DNA from: Lucifuga dentata
Taxonomy: Eukaryota > Chordata > Actinopteri > Ophidiiformes > Bythitidae
Assembly: GCA_014773175.1 (NCBI GenBank)
Contig: VXCM01000938.1
Span: forward strand, 289,409-353,408
DNA: 64,000 bases
Reading direction: 5' to 3'
Shown: piece by piece, positions 25,751 through 38,278 of the stretch
Position numbering within the stretch: position 1 is the first letter of the stretch
Layout of the letters: every line of letters begins with the position of its first letter
Program-made: the position numbers and the translations under genes
The notes under the pieces: generated by a model
What the model was told of the DNA's origin: nothing
Database searches by the model: none
The model's input: the letters and a program-made list of their open reading frames with translations, nothing else

Positions 25751-26018
25751 ACGGAGCCCAGTCATCATGAATGGGCACAGTGCCTTATCTTGCTCACCCC
25801 TCCCTTCTTTTTTCTTCTTCTCTCTATTCATTCTTTAGCCCTCCCTCTTTCGCCCTCCCTCCCGTTGCTCTATGTGCGTCGACAGAAGTCTCCTCCTCTA
25901 ACGGAGCCTGAGCGCACGTCTCCTTCAAGCCTTTACGCGCATCCAAGAGAATCCCCTGCGGTCGGCCCCTCCCCTTTCCTTTTCTTGACGCCCTCGCTCA
26001 ATCTTGACCCCAAATCGG

Positions 26019-26104
26019 TGACGTAGGAGAATCCACGGTGCCCACTGCCGTAGGCAATAACGAGTTGCCTGAGTATATATGGGACATTGGTAGCCATCAC
26101 CCGG
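26019..26104 (+). promoter_or_regulatory. rtn4rl2: Promoter of the Nogo-receptor-like gene
   Basis: The CpG-richer segment from about 25850 to 26230 contains a CRE-like tgacgta at 26019-26025 and a TATA-like tatatat at 26074-26080. Transcription would start near 26104, leaving a 5' UTR of about 100 nt before the ATG at 26205. The motifs are seen; the start site is inferred. Confidence 0.55.
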
Positions 26105-26204
26105 CACTCTCTCAGTCGCTCCGACTCGGGAACCAGAGCATCAGCGGAGATAGCAGGCTTTACTTCGCCCTCGAAGGCTAACTCGCTTTGGACTTTGGTT
26201 CAGG

Positions 26205-27945
26205 ATGGAAACCTCTTCGATTACTCGGAGCCGACGATGCTCCATCGTGCGCAACTGCAAAAGTAAGTTTCTTACTGTCTTTCTTGGACACCACTTATAT
26301 CATAATGCTGCCTTTCAGTTGTGCAACTTTCACCCAACTGAAACGTACTTATTTGTGCTACAACGTCTAAGTTACTAAAATGGGCTTTTCAGAGATACTT
26401 TATATTAATGTCCCTTAAAAAATTGAAGTAAGACCAGGAAGTTCTGTTAGATCATTACTAGCTACATGATATATAAACTTGCAGAAGCAGAGTTTGAAGT
26501 GTAATATAAGAGCTTTTTGTTGAATTTCATTTTCTCATACGACGTTTTTATCATGATTTCATTGAGTATTTTTGTGAATATGCCGTGCGTAATGGTTGGT
26601 GCAAATGCAGAGTGGAGGCACAAACTTCTGCTGTTGAAGACAAACGAGTCTGCCTGCTATATGCTTCCAAAATCTGCTGTTTAATATTTCAACTTTTTAA
26701 AGATGTAATAACTACAATTAAAAAAAAAAAAAAAAAAACCCAAACACTTTTAACAATAAGAAAATACCATAATAAGTACATTTTCCATTTAGAACTTGCA
26801 GTAATACCCAGCCATCACAAGAAGCCAATTAACAGTTCTATTAGACAGACCAAAACAGCACAGCTAGAGTGCTGACGGATGATTTCAGCACCACGGACAG
26901 CGCCACTCACCTCTCTCCGTTTCTCCTCTCTCCTCCAGGCGGTCTCTCCCTCTGGCTGGTGGTATGGCTGCTCCTCGGTAAGCCGAGTCTGGCTTCGGCG
27001 TGCCCGCACCTCTGCGTGTGCTACCCGTCGCCGATGACTGTGAGCTGCCAGGCGCAGAACTTTACCTCCGTTCCAGTCGGGGTGCCCTACGAGTCGCAGC
27101 GCGTATTTCTCCAAAACAACCGGATCACGGAGCTCAGAGTTGGCTCTTTCGGCTTTGGGACTCAGGTAAAAACAAAGGCTGAGGTAGAAAACAACAAAGT
27201 GCATTTGCGCAAGTAATGCATTTGTATTTCCATTTGGCTTGGCACTTCTATTTCACTACATTTTTCTGTTATTTGTGGCAACCATCTGATTTGCAGATTA
27301 AGACTTTATATTCAACAAGGAAATATTTAAACACTTTGTATGTCCAGCTTTAGAAACTTTTGCTATTTCATTCAAGAATTTCCAAACTTTCCAAAACTGG
27401 AGACACAAGCTTGCTCACACAGTTGAAATGAAAAACCTCGTATTTCAGCTTTAGTTATTTTCATTTTCTCTTAAAACCACAGAATCAAAAGTTATAATTC
27501 ATTTACTGTTAGTGCATGTTGAGAAATGATCAGAAATAGTTTCCCACTTTTTGTGGCTGTGTAGTTTACATTAATAAGAGTAATCACCGTTCCATTCGTG
27601 TGTTTTCTTGCTTCAGGTTCTGTGGCTGTTCGCCAATAACATCACGTGGATTGAGGCAGGGGCCTTCAGTGAGCTGAGGGACTTGGAGGAGTTGGACTTG
27701 GGGGATAACCCTAACCTCCACAGGCTGGAGGGAGAAGCCTTCCGCGGCCTAGAGAAGCTCCAGAGCCTCCACATGCACCGCTGCCGGCTCACTGCCCTGC
27801 CCCATGACATCTTCCACAAACTGTACAGCCTGCAGTTCCTCTACCTGCAGGTAGGGGGCAATAGACAGACACTGACATATAAATGCTTGCAGAAAACTGA
27901 TACAAACATTCACAAAGAGAGAAGGTCAACAATCTAGCTATTCAT

Positions 27946-28001
<56 letters not shown>

Positions 28002-28964
28002 TACACACCCACACATCCAAACAGCATACCTAACGTTTTGTCCAATTATAAATCTTATAAAAGCAAATGCATTCTTCTCATGCTAAACTCTTTCCCTCCT
28101 CAGGAGAACAATCTACACTTTCTGCAGGACGACATCTTTTCTGACCTCATCAATCTGAGCCAGCTCTTCCTGCATGGCAACCGCATTCGCACCCTGTCAG
28201 AGAATGTTTTCCGTGGTCTGGTAAACCTTGACCGCCTGCTTCTTCATGACAACCGCATCAGGCAGGTTAACCGCCGCGCCTTCCGCGACCTTGGCCGCCT
28301 GACCATGCTCTTCCTCTTCAACAACTCCTTGGCTGAGATGCCCAGCCAGGCCCTGAGGGATACCCAGGGGATCCAGTTTCTTCGACTCAATGCTAACCCC
28401 TGGTCCTGCGGTTGTGAGGCCCGCGCCCTGTGGGAGTGGTTCCGTGAGGCTCGTGTCTCTTCCTCTGAGGTGATATGTGCCTCCCCTTCTACACGGCGTG
28501 GTCAGGACCTGCGTTTTCTACGGGAGATGGACTTCGCTCTCTGTCCCCTGCCTGACCCAGGCTCCATTGCTGGTTCCACCACTACTACCTTTAGCACCAA
28601 AACCCGTTGGTGGTTCTCTAAAAACAAGCCCCAGTCATCCACCAAAGGCATCTTTGAGAAATCCTCAGAGACAGTCAAGGCTGGTTTGTACGGTAAAGGC
28701 CCATCAACAACCACCTCAGTGGTCAAATATGAGCTGGGGGAGGAAGAGTTAGCACTGCCCAAACTTGATCCAGAAGAGTACTGGACAAACTACGGCAATG
28801 AGGACTCAGGTGTCACTCTGCGCTGCTTTGAGGTAGAATGTCCACCTGACTTCGACCTGCCTCCATCTTCCTCCTCTTCCTTATCTTCCTCTCCCTCTCT
28901 CCTTTCACTTCTGGCTCTTTCTGTTTTCACAATCTCCCTCAACCTCCACATGCTCTTTGGTTGA
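26205..28964 (+). CDS. rtn4rl2: Reticulon-4 receptor-like 2 (Nogo receptor family)
   Basis: This is a GPI-anchored neuronal surface protein of the Nogo-receptor family, which binds myelin and extracellular ligands and restrains axon growth. Exons: 26205-26262, 26939-27165, 27617-27850 and 28104-28964; GT-AG introns in phase give 459 residues. Residues 1-20 are basic and about 21-40 are a hydrophobic signal peptide ending in ASA. An LRR N-terminal cap has cysteines at 41, 45, 47 and 56. About eight leucine-rich repeats follow (for example LEELDLGDNPNLHRLEGEAF and NLDRLLLHDNRI). The LRR C-terminal cap is NANPWSCGC with cysteines at 275, 277, 298 and 320. A Ser/Thr-rich stalk follows, with the acidic EEYWTNYGNED that resembles RTN4RL2 rather than RTN4R or RTN4RL1, and then a hydrophobic C-terminal GPI signal (about 439-459). 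Several N-glycosylation sequons are present (NFT, NIT, NLS). Teleosts have two co-orthologues (a and b); I cannot tell which this is. Confidence 0.93.
27949..27999. repeat. (AC)n in intron 3 of the Nogo-receptor-like gene
   Basis: About 25 units in a 253 bp intron, about 100 bp before the exon 4 acceptor. Confidence 0.95.
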
Positions 28965-29520
28965 ATCAGACTCTTAGTACCCTTCCAGCCTGTTTTAAAG
29001 GCTGTGAAGATCCCTGTTAGAGACTCTACACCCCCTTTGCCCGCTCTGCTGTAAACCAATACTCGAGGCACAGCAAGGGAGATAGGGGGATGGTTAGATT
29101 CTGAATCTACCACCTACAGGGCTTAACACTTTCCAGGGTTGCTAAGCATTTTTCAACTAAGACTATATATCTACAGTACTCTACAGGTATGGCTTTTTGT
29201 GCCTCACCTGTATGATGTCATGTCATGGTTACCCATGATTCCCTGAAATCAGGGCTATGAGGGCTGAGTCCATCATTAATAAGGCAATTTGATAGCAGTT
29301 GCGAATGATGCTGTTAATTTTTATCACCTTAACTTAGTTAAAACTAACTACCAGTGCTATTGATACAACTAATTTACTGGCTGCTACAAATACAATTACT
29401 GTTAGAATCAATGCACAGTAATGACAATACTGTAACCACTTAAAGTGTCTTGTAAATAATGTATTGTGAGTATTAAAAGTGATAGATATTTGTAATCAAG
29501 CACAATTACTTATCATTAGA
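28965..29520 (+). other. rtn4rl2: Probable 3' UTR of the Nogo-receptor-like gene
   Basis: No canonical AATAAA occurs in the first 500 nt. A variant ATTAAA lies near 29474 and an AATAAA at 29879-29884. The true end is not determined. Confidence 0.4.
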
Positions 29521-29601
29521 CTATGAAAACTGTGAGGGCTAGTGCTTCTACGGGACAGAGCACAATGCACAACAAGGCTGAGAATTTACATAGCGACAGC
29601 A

Positions 29602-29603
<2 letters not shown>

Positions 29604-29645
<42 letters not shown>
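29604..29645. repeat. (AG)n microsatellite
   Basis: About 21 units, followed by further purine-rich sequence to 29760. Confidence 0.95.
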
Positions 29646-29648
<3 letters not shown>

Positions 29649-30298
29649 TAATGTGACAGGAGGCTGACAAGTGAAATTAAAGTGAGGGGAGAGGATTTTA
29701 AAGTTTTAAAAATGGGAAGGGAGAGAAGGTGGGAGGGTGTCAGAGAGAGAGAGAGAGAAAGACAAACAGTATATGAGCAGCAATAAGGAAAAGATTTCAA
29801 CAGAAGCAGGAATCAAGGCACAGAAACAATAAGAAGGACAGTGCTGGCAGTAGAAGCAGCAACCTGCAGGAGAAAAGTAATAAATCCATCCATTTCATTT
29901 AGTTATTTTACAATTCATCAATCCATCATTTTATGTAAATATGGTGTCACTGAGACAACCACAGGAAAACAATGCTTCCTATCAGGAAGCCAGAGGTTTG
30001 GTTTAGATGTCTTTCTATGACATATTGACATAATATGTAATGATTGTTACCAGATGATCTTGATAAAAAAGATGCACTGAATATTTCCTGAATCACGTTG
30101 CCATACTTTTCTTTGCAGAATATATTTAAAGTTACACTTCATGGGCATTTGGTTTTGAAGGTGGCAGTCACATGAAAAGCAAAAAGCCAATTCTGGACAA
30201 AATTGAAAACAACAGCATAAATCCATCATAAATCAGAAGTTAACAGCTTGCTGCCATGTGACTAAAACATGATTAAATCTGACTGAAAAAGGGATGGA

Positions 30299-30313
30299 CC
30301 AATCATGACGTCA
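30299..30313. promoter_or_regulatory. CCAAT box next to a perfect CRE
   Basis: CCAAT at 30299-30303 is followed two bases later by TGACGTCA at 30306-30313. The pairing is common in promoters, but no transcript is recognised downstream. Confidence 0.3.
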
Positions 30314-30972
30314 CACCCACGGCCGGTCAGAAATGACTCTGGCTGTGATGGACATCTGTCTGTGTGTGGATAAGTGAGAATGAATGGATTCACAATCTGG
30401 CAACACTGCAAAAGGCAAATACGTCAGCGAGTTTGTCACTCCACTGGATGATCGATGGCTGATGCCAGATGGACAGACTTGCGTGAAAATTGTTTGATTT
30501 GTAAATACACCAAGAGAGCAACCAGAGTCTAATGTCTGACAGAAACGAGAGAGAGAGAGCAGCAGTAGAAGTAGTCGAAAAGAAAAGTCAAACCTCTGAG
30601 AGGATGAGAATTATTAAAGCTGAGAGACCACAAAGCAGAATGAGAAGAAATGTTAAAATCTCAAGCAGTGGAAGTAATATGAAGAAAGAGAAGAAGGAAG
30701 CTACCAAATATAGGCATTACATCATTCTCCTCCCTCTCGATCCAAGTTTCCACATTGCAGGAAGCAAGATAGTGTAGGCGTGATGATGTATAGTCTATTC
30801 TTTCTGTCCTAATTTTTTCAAATTTTCCTGCAGCCTTTTCCATCTGTCATCTGCAAGGAGAACAGGGAACAGGAGGGTCACTATAGGAGAAAGCTCCAGT
30901 AGAGGTGAAGAAGGCAAGGTCACAATCTAGCTGTAGGTGTGAGAGAGGAGGAGGAGACAATATGAGTGAGAT

Positions 30973-30973
<1 letters not shown>

Positions 30974-31008
<35 letters not shown>
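30974..31008. repeat. (AC)n microsatellite
   Basis: Uninterrupted CA array. Confidence 0.95.
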
Positions 31009-31009
<1 letters not shown>

Positions 31010-31011
<2 letters not shown>

Positions 31012-32480
31012 CTCACAAAGCCAGAAGTAAGTGTTGCTTCAAACAGGAACATTCTTACACAATCAATTCCTATTGTATTTGAGAGCTACAGAAGACGACT
31101 AGAAATATACTCCAGGAAATATAAAGTGCCATCTTGCTATTGTGTATGTGGTTGAGTATTATGGGTGAGGTCAAACTGAGCCTCGGTGCTCTTCAGTGGC
31201 CATGACAGTGAGGTCACTGTCAGACGACCAAAGTGCCAGTTATACCATTTTTCCCAGTACTTGTTCAGTTCGTCACTGTGCATGTTTTGTGTATCGGAGA
31301 AAAAAATTTTAACTCTATACGAAATGACAGATTGTCTAATTTGATATTCATTTTTATTGTAAAGAAATATGGTTATGACAGAAAGAATAAATTCATACTT
31401 GTTTGAACAAATGTATTTGTGTGGGTGTTATCATTCTACATCTTGGATGCTGTCCAGTCAAACATCAAACACAAGAGCAAACAGTACACAAAAAACACAC
31501 ATACACACTTACACATGCACTCACATTTGTACACACACGCTTGTCATTGTGTAAGTCCTTCAGACAGTCACACAGCTATCTTAACTGTTTAACTGTGCAA
31601 TGCAACATTTGTTTACTGTTCAATGATACATTCAAGGATATTGGTGCCACACAATGATAGAGTAACATCTTATATGATACCATATCATTAACTGCATGCT
31701 GCTATGCTAACTTATTACTGGAAAATAATCCAAATGTTTTATGAATGAAAATGAATAAATGAAAAAAGAGAATACATGTTGCTTATTATCTATATTTACA
31801 ACAGTGGCATTGACTCAAGTCACATGGCATTCAACTTTGACTTGAGTCATAAATCTACTGACTTGAGACCTGACTTTAAATAATCAAAAATGACCTGCAA
31901 CTTGACTTCGAATTGACACTAATGACTTGTGATTTCACTTGGACTTCAGATATTTGACCGTGAAAGACCGGAGACTTTCGCCAAACCAGATAAAACGTGC
32001 ACAGCAAACAAAGTCTTCATTTACAGCAAATCAGCTCTTTAGTTTCCAGATCCATGTTCAATCAATCAGATAGCCAATCTAAATGACTGATGGAAAATTA
32101 ACTATAACTCTAAACATAAAAGCCTTTTTGCTTACCAAAACTACACTGTTCAGACTAAGAAAAAAGTTGCAGAAAAATAAAAATAAACCTCATTTCATGC
32201 AAAAGTAAAAAACTATGTGCCCTATCAACTGTCAATCTGCGCTGTAACTCTCAATATGAGCCCAATGCTGTGTCAAAGCTGAATGTGATTGGACCAAACC
32301 AAAGCAGAGTAGACATTCACACACACAGTGGAGCAGTCAGACATTTGGTTTTGTTTTCTCTGCTGCAGAGAAATTTGGTGAAATTTACTGTAAGTTGGTG
32401 TACAGGTATAATGTAAAATTATAAAAGTATAATTTGCTCAGAGTCCAGAGACAGTTGTGATTTGGTCCGGATCCGGACGG
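31010..32480. other. Intergenic, no gene recognised
   Basis: AT-rich; nothing supported other than short simple-sequence patches. Confidence 0.55.
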
Positions 32481-32500
32481 GAGTCAGGACTTTGAGGATG

Positions 32501-32536
32501 ACTGCCTTAGGGTATATTTATATACCCCAAGGCAGT
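32501..32536. repeat. Hairpin with 16 bp arms and 4 nt loop
   Basis: actgccttagggtata (32501-32516) pairs with tataccccaaggcagt (32521-32536) with one mismatch, around the loop ttta. A 14 bp palindrome gtccggatccggac lies at 32465-32478 just before it. Confidence 0.85.
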
Positions 32537-32684
32537 TAAATATGTTAAAATCAGCTTCTTTTGGCTGTGACTTCTTTAATCAGAATTTAAAGGTAGCATG
32601 TATCCTGTGATGAAAATGCTGGTTTTTAATGTTAAATTGTCCAATTCTCTAGTTGAATATTACATTTTTTAGGCAGGAAGAGGT

Positions 32685-33420
32685 TATGACAGGTTAAGGT
32701 TCAGAAACAAATTTGGTGATAGTTGGTGGAAGGGGGAAATGGAAAGAGCCCAGTAAACTCAGTAGATCCAGGAATTTTTTAAAGGATTTTGTGAAGTGGG
32801 GCTTTTTGAATCATCAGTTTCTTCAAAAGTCAGTTTCTTCTGGCATATTTAGCCCATAATAGCTCTTCAATAGGTGCAATCTGGATACAGATCTAAAATA
32901 TATGCAGAGACAAGGGGCACATTAATGAAATTGTTGCGCAGTAACAAATAGGGCTATAAACATACAACAATCACTAATGTATAGCTGAGATAAAGCTGAT
33001 TCAGTGGCATGCAAACTGTTTTCATGTATCTTTAATAGTTTAAGAAATAGATCAGGAAAAAATATGTCAATTATATTATTTATTATTTCTCTTTATCTGC
33101 ATAGACAAACAGCAGAGCAAGAACACATTTTGAAATTAAGCAAAACCAAGCAGAGAGGTCCTAAAATGAACAGCACACTCTCTAAAGAATACACAGGATA
33201 CACACAAAATGAATGCATTCTAATCAGTAAAATTACAGCGGCAATAAACCACAACCTAATGAAGAATCTTAATGATTAGAATAAAGATTATAACAGAACT
33301 AGAAAACCTAGCTCATGCTGCAAGTCATGCTGGGAAAACAGAGAAGCTCAATGTGCCGTTGCTACAATATTATTAGACAAATTTTGGCGAGGTTGGTTAG
33401 GCCTGGTGGAGGTATGTGCA
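32685..33420. repeat. Degenerate dispersed repeat, GATC-rich family
   Basis: Parallel to 11890-12440: atccaggaattttttaa, atcagtttcttcaaaagt, caatctggatacagatct and gtggaggtatgtgca occur in the same order. Confidence 0.6.
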
Positions 33421-33608
33421 CATTGTTCTGGTTTTAATAGTTATCATGGGAATTTGAAGCCTGCATATAGACATTTGGAAGGCAAAGGAAGATGTGTAAT
33501 TTGGACTCGGACAGTTTAATTTGTAAACTATAAATCTATATCCATATTCCTCAACAAATTAAATAATTTCAATAATTACAATATACAGTATGCATTTTTG
33601 GTAGAGTT

Positions 33609-33703
33609 ATAAAACAAAACCATTAACTGAGGGTGACAGAAAGTTTTACAATTAACATTTTGTCAGAAATCATTCTTGCAAACAATACAGCACAGATAGA
33701 AAC

Positions 33704-33757
<54 letters not shown>
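33609..33757 (+). repeat. Repeat unit ending in (CA)n, copy 1 of 2
   Basis: About 94 bp (acaaaaccattaactgag through cagcacagatagaa) is nearly identical to 61846-61940, and both run straight into a CA array. Confidence 0.85.
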
Positions 33758-33759
<2 letters not shown>

Positions 33760-33858
33760 ACTTATTTGGTCACCACAGTCTGTCATGTCTATATAAGGAT
33801 GAAACCAGCTCACACAGCTCATCCTTCACATTCCCATTGGTCTGTAAGATTTGTGTGC

Positions 33859-33897
33859 AAAAAAAAAAAAAAAAAANAAAAAAAAAAAAAAAAAAAT
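33859..33897. repeat. Poly-A run with gap N (33877)
   Basis: Unresolved homopolymer joined by one N. Confidence 0.85.
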
Positions 33898-34993
33898 TCC
33901 ATGACGCACCTACATCGTAGAGTACATACCAAGTAGTCGATTTGATTGGATATTTCTGTGTCATTCAACATTAAAGCACAGTAAGAATCATCGGGATGAG
34001 TTGTAAGGTGGGGGCTGGGGGTGGGATGGAAATCTGTTTGTGGAAGCTGTGTTGAATAGATGAATATTAATGACTCCCAGTCTATTCATGAGAAAGACAG
34101 AGCAAAGTAGAGAAGGGAGGGAGCACGATTTCTGACCGGTTGTTGAAGTGCGTCAGTACTTTGCCACAAGTTGCCTCCACCTGCTGANCCCCCCACAAAC
34201 ACGTGCACAAACACACTCGTCACACATTCACAAACATCCAACCACTTTCTCACGTTCTTATCCTGTAACAAAGATGAAGAAGTTTTATGTTTTCAGGATA
34301 GAGTTCTTTCCCCATGTCAGAGAAATGTCAGAGAATCTGATATCTCTTTCATTTCATATTTCCAGCTCTTTCCATTTTCGTTTTCACACCCTCTCTGCAA
34401 AGAGCATGACGTCATGTACTATGCTGTTTCCTGTCTTTTCTCTATCTACACCTTTTCTGATCCTTGTTCTTCCCAAAATGTGACCTACAGCATGAGCGGA
34501 TGGGCTCAAGTGATTCATGGATTTTCTCTCACTCATTCACTGACAAGAATGTGTCATTGTACCCCTCCATTTTCTCTGTGCATCTGTTGGCCTGTACATG
34601 TGACTAATACCTGCCCTTCTGACTTTATTGTGCTCTTTTAAAATTAATGTTTTCGTCCCTCTGCACAGCCAGAAGGAATCTCATTATTTTCTAAATCAAA
34701 TGGATCAGAATAGGAATGGGTTGGTGTGACATGCAATAGATGAGAGAAAGGATTTTTGATCTGATGTGCAGCTGTGAAGCCTGATGGTAGCTGGTATGGA
34801 TATGAAACACATGAGAAGGTTCAGCAGATTGTACATGAAAAATACATTTACAGATGAATGCATAGAACCAAGGACGAGCATGTATGGATGCACACACATA
34901 AGGTAGATACAATAAAAGCAATACGTGAACAAATAAATACCAACACAGTGAAGCTTCTTGTGTTAATAATGTAAATTGTTTGTGTGTGCTCCN

Positions 34994-35054
<61 letters not shown>
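34994..35054. repeat. (AAT)n, tail of the L2 element
   Basis: About 20 units adjoining gap N 34993. The array sits exactly at the 3' end of the LINE. Confidence 0.95.
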
Positions 35055-35057
<3 letters not shown>

Positions 35058-36712
35058 GTTATTTTCGCTGACAACAGGTCACAAGATGCTTCACATGCAG
35101 TAATATGAAAGAATAAAAAACAATACATAAAATCAAGAAACTAGGCAAACAATAAATAAAAAAACATCCACTAAGAGCAAATAAAACCTTAAGGGAAAGT
35201 GACTGCCTAAAAGCCTAACTTCTGACCAGAAGACCTGAATGATCGGGTGGCAGAGTATGTCTGTATGAGGTCCACAAGATAGGGTGGTGCCTGACCATGC
35301 AAGGCTCTAAAAGTTAGAACTAAGATTTTAAAATGCACTCTAAACTTAATTGGGAGCCAAGAAGACCAGATAAAATGGGAGTAATATGTGATTGACTGTA
35401 AAAAAGTCTCGTAGCAGCATTTTGAACAGACTGAAGCCAATTTAAAGAAGTTTTGTTAAGACAGGTAAAAAGGGAATTGCAATAATCTAAACAAGAAGAA
35501 ATATAGACATGAATGACCAACTCAGTTTTAGACACAACAGCTCTCAATTTGGCAATGTTCCTCAAGTGGAAAAAAGAAGAGCAGGTCAACTGCCTAACAT
35601 GAGCATCCAGAGACNTGGCAATGTTCCTCAAGTGGAAAAAAGAAGAGCAGGTCAACTGCCTAACATGAGCATCCAGAGACAAAGAACTATCCATGGTAAC
35701 ACCAAGGTTACGTACAGAAGATTTAACAGAAGAACCTAAGGACCCAATACATGCTTTAATCTTTGGAATCAGACTGTCAGGGGCAATAATCAGAGTCTCT
35801 GTTTTTCCTACATTTAACTGCAGAAAGTTTGTAGCCAGCCAGTTCTTGATGGCTGACAAACATTCATTCAAAACAGTAAGTTTATGGAGCTCATGAGGTT
35901 TAAAGGAACAATACAGCTGAATATCATCAGCATAGAAATGGTAAGAAATGTTATTAAAATTATCAAATAACTGAATGAGTGGCAGCATGTACAAAGCGAA
36001 CAGAATAGATCCTAAAACTCACCCATGTGGAAGACCACATGACAAAGCCACTTTGTCAGACATAAACTGGTTCACAAGAACTGCAAAACTTCTATCGGTG
36101 AGATAAGAAGAGAACCAGTCCAGTACCGACCCAGTAACACCCACCAGTTGGTACAACCTATCATTGAGAGTTCTGTGATCCACCATATCAAAAGCTGAGC
36201 TGAGATCTAATAAGACCAGCACCAAATAATCACCAGCATCTGCAGCCATCATAATGTCATTAGTAACTCTGAGAAGAGATGTTTCGGTTGAATGCAATTT
36301 ATGAAAACCTGACTGGAAGTGATCAAAAACGGTATGTCTCTCCAAGAAAGAAGTAAGCTGCATAGCAACAGTCTTAGACAAGAAAGGCAACTTAGAAATA
36401 AGCCTATAGTTTTCTGGTAACGAAGGATCAAGGCTGAGTTTTTCTCAGTCAAAACTAACCCGGGGTAAATCTGTCTACAAGTTGAAAGCGCCACCTTCCC
36501 TTGTCTTCTTGCAGAACTCTAGAATAAAGTTATTTTGAATTGAATGTGTACCAAATGGATGAAGATCTTCCACAGAGCACAAGCCGGGAGAGTTAGCAAT
36601 AATGGAATCATAATTGTAATCAATGGCTTGAAGACAAAAGTGGAACCATGTCTCTAGAGTTGAGCAAACATGACTGCTTTTCCTTTCTCTGCCATATTTT
36701 GCAGTTTGCATC
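34994..36712 (-). mobile_element. L2-type LINE, 5'-truncated, with AAT/ATT tail
   Basis: Reading on the minus strand, decayed reverse transcriptase blocks occur in order: LPENYRLISKLPFL (near 36400), LLDLSSAFDMVDH, LDWFSSYLTDRSF, YADD at about 35923-35934, LATNFLQLNVGKTE, SSCLDYCNSLF, LQSVQNAATRL and TFRALHGQAPPYL. This is the signature of fish L2/Maui-like LINEs. At least two frame breaks (near 36010 and 35350) and stops inactivate it. The 3' side ends in gtgaagcatcttgtgacc and an ATT array (34994-35054 on the + strand as AAT), the expected microsatellite-like tail. Most of the 5' half is absent. A 65 bp assembly duplication (35550-35614 = 35616-35680) repeats about 21 codons. Confidence 0.88.
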
Positions 36713-36719
36713 TTTGATA

Positions 36720-38160
36720 GGCAAACTGAAACTCAGAGCAGAGAAAAATCTGGTGGCCTGGCATAGAAGTGAAGTGTCATCCTGCCTCCTAAGTGATGCC
36801 AGGGTGGTTCCAATGTGATATTTTGTCTAAAGAAGAAACTATGAAATTAATCACAACAGATATGGGTCTGTGTGTCTGGGGAATACTAACCAAAATTTGT
36901 CAGCATTACCCCTGTCATGTTCTCATATGCTTTGAATCTGACACAGGCATTCTACTGTATATAAACAGATAGCAGAGCCCAGTCTGCAAATATATGTATG
37001 TGTGGAGAAAAGGACTGAAAGAAGTGAAACATCCCCGATGCCAGTACGAGATAGAAAACAGAGCTTGCTGTTGACAGAAGAGATGAAAATGAAAACTGGT
37101 GTGAAAGAGAGGGAGGCAGAAAGACACCAGCAGAAGAGGTGTGATGCTTGAATCATGTACTTGGATCTCATTGCTGTGGAGAACATTTGGGAGGCTTAAG
37201 TATGTACGCAGACACACACGCACACACGTGCAAACACACCCTTATTGGCAGGCTCTGTCGTTGCTGGTAAGCCTCAAGAATGGCCCATTGGGAGACAGAC
37301 GTTCTTCATCACATCACACAAATAAAATGGTCCACGCACATTCATGCCCCCCCCCCCCNCCCCCCACACACACACACACACACATGGACCCAAGATAAGC
37401 ATCTGAGACTCATATTTTTCTAAACCAGAAGGTTCCCAAAATATCTGCACATGCAGTTTATCAACATGACACAACCATTAACATTTTACTGTGAACTTTA
37501 GTTTCTGAGAAACAGAATACGTCATGAACTCATCTGTGATCATGTTAAATATATATACATGCATATATACACATAGTTGTGCCCTCCGTTAACAGAAATA
37601 CTATTTATGCAAGTACAACACAGATGATTGCGCAAACATTTACCCATACAAACACACATACAGAAAACAGATGGGCACACTAACATACAGATGTCTCCCA
37701 GATTCTTGCATCATCTGTCACATTCTAATTTAAAGTGAGATGGTTGTAGAGAGGCAATGGTTGTAGTAGAGAAAATAGTGTGGTGTTAAAAGAACATAAT
37801 TAAAAGCAGAGAAGAGGAAAAAGTACGGAGAAGTGTGGAGATATTCCCAGTGAAGGAATGAGGACAAGACTCAAGAGGGAAAGGGGGAAGGGAAAAAAGA
37901 AGGAATGTGAAGGGGAGACAGAGCAAATCAGATGAAAAATGCAGCACTGGAATACTACATGACTTTTCTACACATCCTTATACAGTATTCCAGCTACAAT
38001 ATTATTGGAAGGGTAGTTATCAGCTGTGAGTCTTATCTCTCTATATCTTTTATGACTGTAAGGCTTCTCTCTCTTCACGCCTCCACTGTATTCTTTTCCA
38101 CTTTCATTATCACTGCATACTGGACTTAATTACTGAATTCAGTGGGAGTACCTACCCTGG
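36720..38160. other. Intergenic, no gene recognised
   Basis: It contains a C-run with gap N 37359 followed by CA repeats (37366-37384), and purine-rich sequence near 37750-37930. Nothing else is supported. Confidence 0.55.
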
Positions 38161-38170
38161 AATAGGAGCT

Positions 38171-38203
38171 AAAAAAAAAAAAAAAANAAAAAAAAAAAAA
38201 AAA
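38171..38203. repeat. Poly-A run with gap N (38187)
   Basis: Unresolved homopolymer. Confidence 0.85.
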
Positions 38204-38278
38204 GGTTCTTGTTTCCTGAGGCACAATAGGGCCTATAGTTCCCATGCTCCTGAAACATTTCTGCTGTGTTAAAGCACC

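Noticed and set aside
34008..34024. Possible G-quadruplex in a G-rich stretch
   Set aside because: Only three clear runs of three or more G are present; a fourth is lacking.
35509..35739. Tandem repeated peptide on the + strand
   Set aside because: It is the antisense of the L2 reverse transcriptase duplicated by an assembly join.
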